DNA of 13,157 bases from Patescibacteria group bacterium (GCA_030016765.1 JASEJS010000011.1:3743-16899), one strand, 5' to 3'. Shown: positions 6,171-13,157, counted from the stretch's first letter. Numbers and translations: made by a program. Notes: generated from the sequence alone by a model not told the origin.

Positions 6171-7508
6171 TTATTCAACTGGTAGAGTGGGAGGAGGTCC
6201 TCCTTTTTTAGCTTCAACATAGGGGAGAGCTGGAGTAATGATTTTAGCTGGGAAATGAAGAATGGTGGCCAATTCCTCAATATTTAAAATGAAAGTTCCT
6301 CTAATTCCCGGAGCAGTTCTATAACCGATAATGGAAAAAATATGGGGAAAAGGAAATTCTCCTTTGAAGGACCAGGGGAAATTAGGAGGGAATCTTTGAA
6401 TGTACTCTTTCAATTGCTTTCTTTTTCTTAAATATAGCCTACGATCTCTCATCCAATAATGAACTCTAGTCCTAGTTGCTCCCCAATAGATAAGGCCATT
6501 TAAGTGTTCGGTGGCAAAGTGGCTAAAATAACCTCGACCAATCTTATAATTTCCAAAAAAATGGGGTTCCTCTTTTTTGCAAAGATAAATTGTTCTAATC
6601 CAGACCTGAAATCCCCATTTTTTAATTTTATTTTCAATTCCTTGAATAAGTTCCTGTTCTTTTGGCATCAGCTCTCCAGGAGGCCAGGGTTTAGCTGGAA
6701 CCGGAGGAGGAGCAGCAGGGACCTTTCCAGTAATTAAGGTTTCCCAAATTGAAGGTTTTTTCTCTTCACCAAACCATCTTTTGCTTACCTCTTCTCCTAT
6801 TCTTTTGACTTCAGCTCTTCCTTGAGTTTGCCAAGGAATTTCTTTGTCTGTAACTGCATTGCAAACAATCTGCAACCATACCTGTTCTGCTGGCTGAAGC
6901 TTAGATAAAGATTCTAATAAGGAATCGATGGGATCAATTCTCTTTTCTTCCTTTACCACTTCCGGCCTTTCTTCAAAAAATTGTTGATAGGTTTTAATTG
7001 GATAAGAATCTGGTTTGATCAAGGTAATATTTTCGCCATAAAGATCCCATTTTTCATTGGGAACATCTTGAGGAACATTTTTGGTATAATCATCAACTAT
7101 TGAAATTTCAGCTTCAGGATAACGAGAATAGATTGCAGATTCTGCTCGATTGCGAAAGAATTCAGGAATTCTCATATAAAAATGGATTTCTCCTCCCATC
7201 CCAACTATTTCAAAAGAGAACCATAATCCCCCACCTAAAGGCAATTCTCCTTCACACCACCTTTCCCTCCAATTTGGGCCATCATAAATAGGCCACAAAA
7301 GAGAAAAAATATCCTCCATGGCTTTAAAAGGTTTTAAAGTTTCTTTTGGGGGTTTGAGTTCAAGTAAGATCCAATTGAATTTTGGATACCAAACCTCCCA
7401 TCTTATCCACCAAAGATAGAAAAATCTAGCTAAAAAATAAAGAATTAGAGGAGCAATCAACCACCACCAATTTTTAAAAATTTGCCAAATTGTTAACAAT
7501 ATTTCCAT
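6171..7508 (-). CDS. Membrane-anchored protein paired with the TraG/VirD4-like ATPase (DUF8128-like)
   Basis: A 445-aa protein with one Trp-rich N-terminal membrane helix (about 14-36). A soluble region follows with FSFEIVGMGGEIHFYMRIPEFFRNRAESAIYSRYPEAEI (97-135) and a long charged middle part. A proline-rich stretch, PAAPPPVPAKPWPPGELMP (261-279), separates it from a C-terminal half rich in aromatic and basic residues. The segment giving GGEIHFYMRIP and AIYSRYPEAEI resembles the N-terminal domains of proteins that accompany HerA/TraG-type ATPases in CPR genomes; I associate it with DUF8128, from memory. It is encoded directly before the ATPase, so it may anchor that enzyme to the membrane. 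AAGGA before the ATG is a good ribosome site. Function is not established. Confidence 0.75.
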   Translation of the reverse strand: MEILLTIWQIFKNWWWLIAPLILYFLARFFYLWWIRWEVWYPKFNWILLELKPPKETLKPFKAMEDIFSLLWPIYDGPNWRERWCEGELPLGGGLWFSFEIVGMGGEIHFYMRIPEFFRNRAESAIYSRYPEAEISIVDDYTKNVPQDVPNEKWDLYGENITLIKPDSYPIKTYQQFFEERPEVVKEEKRIDPIDSLLESLSKLQPAEQVWLQIVCNAVTDKEIPWQTQGRAEVKRIGEEVSKRWFGEEKKPSIWETLITGKVPAAPPPVPAKPWPPGELMPKEQELIQGIENKIKKWGFQVWIRTIYLCKKEEPHFFGNYKIGRGYFSHFATEHLNGLIYWGATRTRVHYWMRDRRLYLRKRKQLKEYIQRFPPNFPWSFKGEFPFPHIFSIIGYRTAPGIRGTFILNIEELATILHFPAKIITPALPYVEAKKGGPPPTLPVE

Positions 7509-7548
7509 ATTTTTTCCTTAAAGAGTGGAGGGAGGTGGCGTCCATATT

Positions 7549-7863
7549 TTAGAAAAAAGTGGAGAAACTCCCTTTTAAATAATTCCAAAGAAAAAGAAAG
7601 AAATTGGCTAAACCCAAACCGATTACTCCGCCAAAAATAAACAAAAAAGTATGCAAAAAGCTAACCAAAAAGCCAATTTTTAATTTTCTTTCAGGATGCA
7701 TTGGCTCTGCCCAGCTAGAAGCTAAATAAAAGAGAACTAGAAAATAAATTAAAGTTGAAAAAATTAAAATCTTTATTCCCAAATTTAAAGGAAGAAAAAG
7801 AAAAATTAAAAAAGAAATAGGAATTGCCAAGATTAAAGTTCCTCTTTCAACTTCTTCTAACAT
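7549..7863 (-). CDS. Small hydrophobic membrane protein, three predicted helices
   Basis: 104 aa, unrecognised. Hydrophobic segments at about 9-27, 30-48 and 64-94 are joined by a loop with SSWAEPMHPERK (49-60); the positive charges around residues 59-62 suggest that loop is cytoplasmic. It starts 1 base after the stop of the sigma-like gene and is followed closely by the membrane protein and ATPase, so it is probably in the same transcript and may belong to the same membrane assembly. Some type IV secretion clusters have a small multi-helix protein of this size near the ATPase (PrgI/VirB3-like), but I see no motif proving that link. Confidence 0.7.
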   Translation of the reverse strand: MLEEVERGTLILAIPISFLIFLFLPLNLGIKILIFSTLIYFLVLFYLASSWAEPMHPERKLKIGFLVSFLHTFLFIFGGVIGLGLANFFLFLWNYLKGSFSTFF

Positions 7864-7864
7864 T

Positions 7865-8878
7865 TTAAATAGTTCTCACACCAAATTTGGCGCGGGGATT
7901 TAATTGATATCTCCCCTGAGAATCTCTCAAAAAATATTTTTTATTATTTAAATTTAGCAAAATGGTATTTTCTTTAACCAATCTTTGTTTCAAAACCTCA
8001 GCTATAATCTTTTCCTTTGGTAAGGGTCTTTGGGTTTCCTTTAAAATTTTAAAAATAATATCTTTTACCTGACCTTCAATGTATCCCCATTCTTTCAAAG
8101 CATAAGTTCCTCTTCCCACCAAAACAAATCTGGGATCCTTGATCAATTCATTATGGACAGTCTGGGGTAGAGCTTGAGGACCAATGAGATTACTTACTTC
8201 TTTAAAATGAAGGGGTCTTTTCTCTCTTTTGAATACCAAATAAGCTTTATCTTTTACTCCCCTGGGATTAATCTCTGGCCAGTCTTTTAGACCAAATAGG
8301 CCCTGAGGCCCTTTTTGAATTATTTTTGAAATTTCCAGATAAGATTGCAAAATTTTAGAATCTAAAGAAGGTCTAACAGATAGAAAGAGTTTTTCTAAAC
8401 TTATAGGCTGATTAATTTTCCTAAGAGTATCATAAAAGGAATTAATTACTTTTTGAGCTAAAATTAGAGAATTGGGATTAATAGTCCAAAGAGAATAAAA
8501 TTCCTTTGTCTCTGGATACCTTTTAAATGAATCTCCCAAGCATAATAAAAAGAAAACTTGGGGCTGATATTTTCCTCCTCCCAATTGGGAAAGCAAAATC
8601 TCTTCCTTTCTTAAATCACCGCTCTCTTTAAGTTTTTCAGTGAAGTATTGAAAAGTTTTTTGATATCTTTTAAGTTTAGGCTTTATTTTTGAAATCCCAT
8701 CTTCTTCGATTTGGCGAATTCTTTCTCTGGTAACACCAAAACTCTGACCAATTGATTCCAAGGTTTCTCTCTTTGAAGTTTTAGCTAACAAACCAAATCG
8801 ATGCAGAATTATTTCTTTTTGTCTTTCTGGTAAATCTTTAAGAAGATCTTGACAAATTTTTTGATAATTGATATTCAT
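7865..8878 (-). CDS. Sigma-region-4 / HARE-HTH DNA-binding protein
   Basis: Putative transcription regulator of 337 aa. Residues 15-66 are a sigma-70 region 4: LPERQKEIILHRFGL, then RETLESIGQSFGVTRERIRQIE with the classic VTRERIRQIE recognition helix that contacts -35 DNA. There is no region 2, so by itself it should not open a promoter. The C-terminal third carries a HARE-HTH type winged helix (about 209-264, KAYLVFKREKRPLHFKEVSNLI...GRGTYALKEWGY), the domain of the RNA polymerase delta subunit. A second similar winged helix may follow (about 268-326). The middle (80-200) is helical and unrecognised. It has its own promoter and heads the cluster with the membrane and ATPase genes. It is more likely a polymerase-associated factor than a true sigma factor. 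Confidence 0.8.
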   Translation of the reverse strand: MNINYQKICQDLLKDLPERQKEIILHRFGLLAKTSKRETLESIGQSFGVTRERIRQIEEDGISKIKPKLKRYQKTFQYFTEKLKESGDLRKEEILLSQLGGGKYQPQVFFLLCLGDSFKRYPETKEFYSLWTINPNSLILAQKVINSFYDTLRKINQPISLEKLFLSVRPSLDSKILQSYLEISKIIQKGPQGLFGLKDWPEINPRGVKDKAYLVFKREKRPLHFKEVSNLIGPQALPQTVHNELIKDPRFVLVGRGTYALKEWGYIEGQVKDIIFKILKETQRPLPKEKIIAEVLKQRLVKENTILLNLNNKKYFLRDSQGRYQLNPRAKFGVRTI

Positions 8879-8888
8879 TCTTTCTTTT

Positions 8889-8917
8889 ATTTAAGCATTT
8901 CACAAAAGGCTTGTCAA
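8889..8917 (-). promoter_or_regulatory. Sigma-70-type promoter of the sigma-like gene
   Basis: On the minus strand TTGACA (8912-8917, perfect -35) is followed after 17 bases by TTAAAT (8889-8894; TAAATA is one base off). The -10 ends 10 bases before the ATG at 8878, so transcription should begin only about 3-5 bases before the start codon, giving a nearly leaderless mRNA. Confidence 0.7.
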
Positions 8918-8960
8918 ACTCGCTATGTTTTGAACTTATGCCTTTACTTACTTAAATCGT

Positions 8961-9860
8961 TTAATATGTTCGCTTTCTCCATTTCAACCAGCTAACTAAA
9001 ATGGGGCTAGCTAAAAATATTGAGGAATAGGTTCCAGCGGTAATTCCTAAAATTAAAGCTAAAGCAAAATATTTTAAGGTTTCTCCTCCCAAAAAGAAAA
9101 TTGCTATTAAAACAAATAAAGTAGTTAAAGAAGTATTGATTTGGCGAGTTAAGGTTTGATTTAGAGAATTGTTTACTGTTTCTTCAAAAGTGAGGTACCG
9201 CCTTTTCAAAAGATTTTCTCTTATTCTATCAAAAACTACTACCGTATTGTTAATAGAATATCCTAAAACAGTAAGTAAAGCCACAATAACCGGGATAGTA
9301 ATTTGGACATTATAAAATTTGCCTAAAATTGAAAAAATTCCCAAGGGAATTAAAACATCGTGGAAAAGAGCTAAAAGAGCAGCTATTCCATATTGCCAGG
9401 ATTTTAGCGGTCTTTGGATTCTTCTGAAAGCTAAGGCAATATACAAAATAATAGCTGAAATGGTAAGAACTACCACCACTTTTGTTTTTTGTTTAAGCTC
9501 TCTGCCAATCATGGGGCCAATTGATTCAAAACTGGTCTTTTCTTCTACAATTTCTTCTTTCTCTTTGAGTTTTTGTAAAACTTCTTTTCGAGTCTCCTCA
9601 GAAATATTCCCCATCCTAATTATTACTCCTTTCTCCCCAACAGATTGAATACTTTCTTCTAAATTAAAAGGAGATATTGTTTCTCGAATAACTTCAATAG
9701 AAGGTCTTTTCTCCTTATATTCTATTTCCAGAATACTTCCTCCGGTGAATTCAATCCCCAAATTTAAACCAAAAATAATTAAACAAATCAAGCTTCCTAA
9801 AATTAAAATCCCAGAAAAAATAAAATAAAATTTAGAAAATTTTAGAAAATTAAAATTCAT
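8961..9860 (-). CDS. secF: Protein translocase subunit SecF
   Basis: Membrane component that works with SecD to pull exported proteins through SecYEG, driven by the proton gradient. 299 aa, the usual length. TM1 is at about 11-31, followed by GIEFTGG (35-41, the SecF signature) and a periplasmic domain to about residue 120. A GPMIGRELKQKT segment and four or five further helices follow, including GYSINNTVVVFDRIREN, which carries the conserved Asp of the SecF transmembrane core. The 73 bases between secD and secF (9861-9933) hold no clear promoter, terminator or gene, so secD and secF are probably cotranscribed. Confidence 0.96.
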   Translation of the reverse strand: MNFNFLKFSKFYFIFSGILILGSLICLIIFGLNLGIEFTGGSILEIEYKEKRPSIEVIRETISPFNLEESIQSVGEKGVIIRMGNISEETRKEVLQKLKEKEEIVEEKTSFESIGPMIGRELKQKTKVVVVLTISAIILYIALAFRRIQRPLKSWQYGIAALLALFHDVLIPLGIFSILGKFYNVQITIPVIVALLTVLGYSINNTVVVFDRIRENLLKRRYLTFEETVNNSLNQTLTRQINTSLTTLFVLIAIFFLGGETLKYFALALILGITAGTYSSIFLASPILVSWLKWRKRTY

Positions 9861-9933
9861 AAATCAGCAGAAAGTATCGTGCACTGGAGCATGGTATTTT
9901 TGCATAGTTTGAAGAATGCTGTTAAAAATTGTT

Positions 9934-11364
9934 TTATGACCATAGCCATTGAATTTTCTCAAGTCTTGTTTCAACAAAAACTTTCAAAAAATTTTTAGTA
10001 ATAATAATTGCTGAAAATATACTTATTAAAATTCCTAAGCTTAAAGTTAAGGCAAATCCTTTAATAAAACTGGTTCCAAATTCAAATAAAATAGCAGCCA
10101 CAATTAGAGTAGTTAAATTACCATCTCGGATTGAGGGCCAAGCCCTTCTAAATCCTTCCTCCATCGCAACCGAGAAGGTTTTGTTTTCCATTAGCTCTTC
10201 TTTCATTCGGGCAAAAATTAAGATATTAGCATCAATGGCCATCCCTATTGATAAAATAAAACCACCAATTCCAGCCAAAGTAAGAGTGACTGGAATAAGT
10301 TTAAATAAAGTTAAAACCAAAATGACATAAATTCCTAAAGCCAAAGAGGCCAAAAGTCCAGGGAGCCGATAAAAAAGAATTAAAAATAAAATTATAGCCA
10401 AAAAGCCTACTACTCCAGCCTGTAAAGATTTTTCTAAAGAAGCTTTTCCCAGGGTGGGCCCAATGGTTTTTTGAGAAATTAAATTAATGGGAACTGGTAA
10501 GGCTCCAGCATTTAAATTTCGAGCTAATTCCTTAGCTTCTTCAATAGTAAATCTTCCACTAATTTGAGCCCGACCTCCAGAGATTTTTTCCTGAACTACT
10601 GGAGCTGAAATTAGGATTTGATCAATATAAATTGCTAAGGGTTTTCCAATATTTCTGGAAGTTAAATCTTCAAAAATTTTTGCTCCTTCATCATCGAATT
10701 GAAGCAAAATTAAGGGTTTATAAGTAGTTCGATCAAAACCTAATTCAGCCTTTTTTAAATATTTTCCAGTTAAAGGAGTAGATTTAAAAATATCTTCGGT
10801 AGATAATAACCAATTATCTAATTTTTTTAATTCTTCAAGTATTTCTTCTTCGCTTAACCCCTTTTTCCTTAATTCTTTAGCTTTTTCTGTCACTTCTTTT
10901 TTTGCCTCTTCAATTTTTTTGACTTCCTCTTCTGGTTTTTGTTCTCTAAATTCTAAAAAAGGAGTTTTCCCAATTTCTTTAATAGCCTGGCCAGGATCTT
11001 CAATTCCAGCTAATTCTACGATTAATCTATAATGTCCAGCTGCTTCTTGAGTTTGGACTACTGGTTCCCGGACTCCAAATAGATTAACTCTCCTCTCAAT
11101 TACATCTCTTAAACCTTGCATAGCTGAACCATACTCTTTTTTTTCAACCTTTGATAAATCTGCTTCATAAACCAAATAAGTTCCTCCTTGTAAATCTAGC
11201 CCTAATTTAAAAGGGATCTGCCAAAAATGAGGCAAATGCCAACTAAACTTTTTATTTAAAAAATCAACCCCTTGATTAAAATATTTTGGATAAGCTAAAT
11301 TGGCTGCCAAAATTGCCAAAACTAAAATCGCTAAAATTGTCAAATAAATCTTTCTTTTCCCCAT
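9934..11364 (-). CDS. secD: Protein translocase subunit SecD
   Basis: Partner of SecF in protein export. 476 aa, somewhat shorter than E. coli SecD and normal for compact bacteria. TM1 lies at 8-25; GLDLQGGTYLVYE (55-67) is the SecD hallmark, followed by the P1 head. A Glu/Lys-rich coiled insertion (about 142-190) interrupts the periplasmic region, after which the fold resumes with ILLQFDDEGAKIFEDLT (219-235) and GGRAQISGRFTIEEAKELA. Five C-terminal helices follow (from about 313), with GMAIDANILIFARMKEE (374-390) containing the conserved Asp378. A strong promoter sits directly upstream; there is no Shine-Dalgarno sequence, as expected for a leaderless start. Confidence 0.97.
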   Translation of the reverse strand: MGKRKIYLTILAILVLAILAANLAYPKYFNQGVDFLNKKFSWHLPHFWQIPFKLGLDLQGGTYLVYEADLSKVEKKEYGSAMQGLRDVIERRVNLFGVREPVVQTQEAAGHYRLIVELAGIEDPGQAIKEIGKTPFLEFREQKPEEEVKKIEEAKKEVTEKAKELRKKGLSEEEILEELKKLDNWLLSTEDIFKSTPLTGKYLKKAELGFDRTTYKPLILLQFDDEGAKIFEDLTSRNIGKPLAIYIDQILISAPVVQEKISGGRAQISGRFTIEEAKELARNLNAGALPVPINLISQKTIGPTLGKASLEKSLQAGVVGFLAIILFLILFYRLPGLLASLALGIYVILVLTLFKLIPVTLTLAGIGGFILSIGMAIDANILIFARMKEELMENKTFSVAMEEGFRRAWPSIRDGNLTTLIVAAILFEFGTSFIKGFALTLSLGILISIFSAIIITKNFLKVFVETRLEKIQWLWS

Positions 11365-11373
11365 TTTAATTAG

Positions 11374-11402
11374 ATTATATCCTCAATCCCCAGGTTTGAC
11401 AA
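11374..11402 (-). promoter_or_regulatory. Near-consensus sigma-70 promoter of secD-secF
   Basis: On the minus strand TTGTCA (11397-11402), a 17-base spacer and a perfect TATAAT (11374-11379). Only 9 bases separate the -10 box from the ATG at 11364, so the predicted transcript start is 2-4 bases before the start codon. Confidence 0.85.
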
Positions 11403-11405
11403 CTT

Positions 11406-11434
11406 AAATATTCGAAACCCGACGTCGGATATTT
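11406..11434. repeat. Hairpin between the DUF1614 gene and the secD promoter
   Basis: AAATATTCGA (11406-11415) pairs with TCGGATATTT (11425-11434) with one mismatch and a 9-base loop; CCGACGTCGG (11419-11428) is itself a perfect palindrome. It lies just after the DUF1614 stop and 3 bases upstream of the secD -35 box. There is no long U-tract, so it is a weak terminator; it could instead be an operator. Confidence 0.45.
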
Positions 11435-11437
11435 TTA

Positions 11438-12100
11438 TTAAATTCCAGCTAAGAGGGCGGAGATTATCCCGACTAAAAATATTCCATCAAATACTCCAGC
11501 CCCTCCAATGGAAATAAATCCTCCGGCTTTTTGAGCTTTTCTTAAATTTAAAATATCAGCTCCAATTAAAGTTCCCGAAACTCCGGCCACAAAGGCACAG
11601 GGAGCAGTAAATCCTGGGGCTAAAATTAAAGCGAAAATAGCAGAAAAAATTGGAGGAATAAAAAAGGGAAGGGCTATTCCTATTCCAGGAATGACTCTAG
11701 CTAAAAATTTACAAATAATAATCATTAAAATGGTAGCGATTAAAACTGGCTGAAGTTCAAAACCGGCCTTAAAACCAAGATAAAGAAAATAAAAAGAAAG
11801 CAAAATTGGAATAATTGCTCCTCCCAAGTTTATGGCTATTCCCTCTACTTCAAATCTGGGAACCTTTAATAATCCAAAAAAATGAGTTTTTTCTTTATAG
11901 ACTAATTTCTTTTTGGTCAAAGGAATATTAATCCCAGAACCAATTAAAATAGCTAAAAGCAAAAATATGGTCATTTGGGAAGAAATTCCCAATTTCTCAA
12001 AACCAATAGTAGCAATATGAAAAAAGCCCAATAAAAACAAAATGGGTAAAAATAAAATAAAAAGTAAAAATATTAAGCAACCCACTGGTAAGAGAAACAT
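11438..12100 (-). CDS. DUF1614-family integral membrane protein
   Basis: 220 aa, almost entirely hydrophobic, with about six or seven membrane helices (about 5-30, 42-58, 88-110, 117-137, 141-162, 163-182, 200-219). Conserved-looking patches are GSGINIPL (54-61), INLGGAIIPI (90-99), GTLIGADILNL (176-186) and SIGGAGVFDGIFLVGIISALLA (197-218). Together they match what I know of DUF1614, a family without an assigned function. It starts 1 base after the stop of the ATP-grasp gene, so the two are probably cotranscribed. The Asp and Gly-rich motifs inside helices suggest a transport or catalytic role, but nothing here proves one. Confidence 0.75.
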   Translation of the reverse strand: MFLLPVGCLIFLLFILFLPILFLLGFFHIATIGFEKLGISSQMTIFLLLAILIGSGINIPLTKKKLVYKEKTHFFGLLKVPRFEVEGIAINLGGAIIPILLSFYFLYLGFKAGFELQPVLIATILMIIICKFLARVIPGIGIALPFFIPPIFSAIFALILAPGFTAPCAFVAGVSGTLIGADILNLRKAQKAGGFISIGGAGVFDGIFLVGIISALLAGI

Positions 12101-12101
12101 A

Positions 12102-13061
12102 TTATAAGGCAGTTATTGGCCGGGATTGGAGAATATAAAATTTATTTTTCGCCAAAGCCCATTCAATATCTTGAGGGCTTTTATAATGATTTTCTATTTT
12201 AACACAGATCTTAGCCAATTCTTTAATTTGATTTTCAGAGAGTTTCTGTTTTTCCTTTTTAGATTTAGGAACAGCTAAAATCTTATTACCCATTTCATTT
12301 CGGACAATCATTTTCTCTTGGGGATTTACATTTTTATCTAAAATAAATTTTGACTTTTGAATTTTGAATTTTGACTTATCGATTACATAAGTATCTGGTG
12401 TAGTTTGGCCAGAAACAAGTATCTCTCCCAATCCCCAAACAGCTTCAATTACCATCTGATTTTCATCTTTGGTAACTGGATGGCAAGTAAAGCAAACTCC
12501 TGAAACCTCAGATTGAATCATCTTTTGAATAATCACTGCTACCAAAATTTGTTTTTGTTGAAGATTTCTTTTTACTCGATAAAACAGGGCTCTTGGACTA
12601 TATAATGAGGCCCAGCATTTTTTAATATTTTCAATTAAATTTTCTCTAGTTGTATTTAAATAGGCCTCTAATTGTCCGGCCCAAGAATCTATTTTTGAAT
12701 CTTCAGCAGTAGCTGATGAACGAACCGCTACATACTTTGCTTTTAATTTTTTAAAAGCCTCTAAAATCTCTTTCTCAATATCCTTTGGCATCTTAGCCTT
12801 TAAAATCAAATCTCTTAAAATTTCTGAATTCTCCTCAACAGATTCAATATCCTCAATATTTAATTTATGCCACATTCTATTTATTTCAACATTTATATCT
12901 GTGTCTTCCAAAAACCTCTCAAAAGCCTTAGCTAAAATAACAAATCCCGGCGGCACCGGAATTCTAATTTTTATCATCTCCCCCAAATTCGCCCCCTTCC
13001 CACCAGCGATTGTTATATCTTTTATATTTATCTCTTTAAAATCTTTACAAAAATTTGACAT
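12102..13061 (-). CDS. Stand-alone PEP synthase/PPDK N-terminal ATP-grasp domain protein
   Basis: About 319 aa covering only the nucleotide-binding domain of phosphoenolpyruvate synthase/pyruvate phosphate dikinase. Numbering from the start chosen: IAGGKGANLGEM, VPPGFVI, AVRSSATAEDSKIDSWAGQ with the catalytic Arg region, CWASLYSPRALFYR, SGVCFTCHPVT, EAVWGLGEILVSGQTTPDTYV and the closing DIEWAL...ILQSRPIT. It then stops cleanly. The phospho-histidine swivel domain and the pyruvate-binding barrel of full PpsA (about 790 aa) are missing and not encoded downstream. ATG 13061 is preferred over an upstream ATG at 13136, because homology begins there and the extra 25 residues look random. Residues from KSKFKIQKSKF are encoded by a tandem heptamer repeat. 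Reaction and acceptor are uncertain; it may act with a separately encoded partner. Confidence 0.85.
   Translation of the reverse strand: MSNFCKDFKEINIKDITIAGGKGANLGEMIKIRIPVPPGFVILAKAFERFLEDTDINVEINRMWHKLNIEDIESVEENSEILRDLILKAKMPKDIEKEILEAFKKLKAKYVAVRSSATAEDSKIDSWAGQLEAYLNTTRENLIENIKKCWASLYSPRALFYRVKRNLQQKQILVAVIIQKMIQSEVSGVCFTCHPVTKDENQMVIEAVWGLGEILVSGQTTPDTYVIDKSKFKIQKSKFILDKNVNPQEKMIVRNEMGNKILAVPKSKKEKQKLSENQIKELAKICVKIENHYKSPQDIEWALAKNKFYILQSRPITAL
12348..12375. repeat. Tandem heptamer repeat inside the ATP-grasp gene
   Basis: Four contiguous 7-base units: TTTTGAC, TTTTGAA, TTTTGAA, TTTTGAC. They encode a Lys/Phe-rich stretch just after the conserved TPDTYVIDK region. Such heptamer runs are usually intergenic, so this looks like an insertion or slippage expansion in a tolerant loop. 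Confidence 0.75.
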
Positions 13062-13157
13062 ATTAAAGTTAGTACGTAATAAGGAACTATGGCAAAAATC
13101 CGCGATCGCATAATTTTTGTCATAATTTGAATTCAAAATAATGTATATTAACCAAAA

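Noticed and set aside
9861..9933. Possible promoter or small gene between secD and secF
   Set aside because: GATACT-like bases are present without a matching -35, and only a 13-codon frame exists; nothing supportable.
13102..13109. GCGATCGC, the cyanobacterial HIP1 octamer, within a weak CAAAAAT/ATTTTTG hairpin upstream of the ATP-grasp gene
   Set aside because: It is a single copy in the window and the gene content is not cyanobacterial; a chance palindrome is more likely. I also found no convincing promoter in 13062-13157.
13062..13136. N-terminal extension of the ATP-grasp protein from ATG 13136
   Set aside because: The 25 extra residues do not resemble the family and the conserved domain begins right after the internal ATG at 13061.
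1..13157. tRNA, rRNA or riboswitch
   Set aside because: No gap is larger than about 160 bases and none shows a cloverleaf or a riboswitch core that I can recognise.

Overview
The window is AT-rich (roughly one third G+C by eye) and every gene I can support lies on the minus strand, packed with 1-4 base overlaps or very short gaps. The combination points to a Patescibacteria/CPR bacterium, probably of the Parcubacteria group. The evidence is a minimal SufC plus SufD-like pair, a TraG/VirD4-like ATPase carrying a CxxC-x17-CxxC zinc ribbon next to a membrane protein of the type that accompanies it in CPR genomes, a sigma-region-4 protein with HARE-type winged helices, and separate secD and secF. 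This assignment is inference from gene content; no rRNA or marker tree is available.

Layout in the direction of transcription (right to left). (1) 13061-12102: a stand-alone ATP-grasp domain of the PEP synthase/PPDK type, followed by a DUF1614-type membrane protein. (2) A near-consensus promoter (11374-11402), then secD and secF of the Sec export machinery. (3) A second good promoter (8889-8917), then a sigma-region-4/HARE-HTH regulator, a small three-helix membrane protein, a membrane-anchored protein of about 445 aa, the TraG/VirD4-like ATPase and phosphoglycerate kinase. (4) A redox block: a 59-aa single-cluster ferredoxin and a thioredoxin fused to the catalytic subunit of ferredoxin:thioredoxin reductase (FTR). 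(5) A LAGLIDADG homing endonuclease gene. (6) A bidirectional hairpin terminator, then sufC and the 5' part of a SufB/SufD gene that runs off the left edge.

The most striking structure is at 1365-2438. The endonuclease gene starts on the stop codon of the thioredoxin-FTR gene, and one base after its own stop lies a second, diverged copy of the last 15 codons of FTR, including the GHCFCGL active-site motif and a stop. This is what a homing gene leaves when it inserts near the 3' end of a conserved gene and brings a replacement tail. The displaced tail stays downstream as a short remnant. The arrangement matches the hybrid atp6 gene of the fungus Allomyces; I know of no described bacterial FTR example.

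Other points of interest: sufC carries two repeat-like in-frame insertions, reminiscent of Rickettsia palindromic elements. Two intergenic palindromic elements (3171-3248, 6085-6169) sit at gene boundaries, and one supplies part of a ribosome binding site. At least two promoters place the predicted transcript start only a few bases before the ATG, suggesting leaderless transcripts. Functionally, ferredoxin, FTR-thioredoxin and Suf form a coherent group: electrons from ferredoxin to protein thiols through an Fe-S enzyme, with the Fe-S assembly genes next to it.
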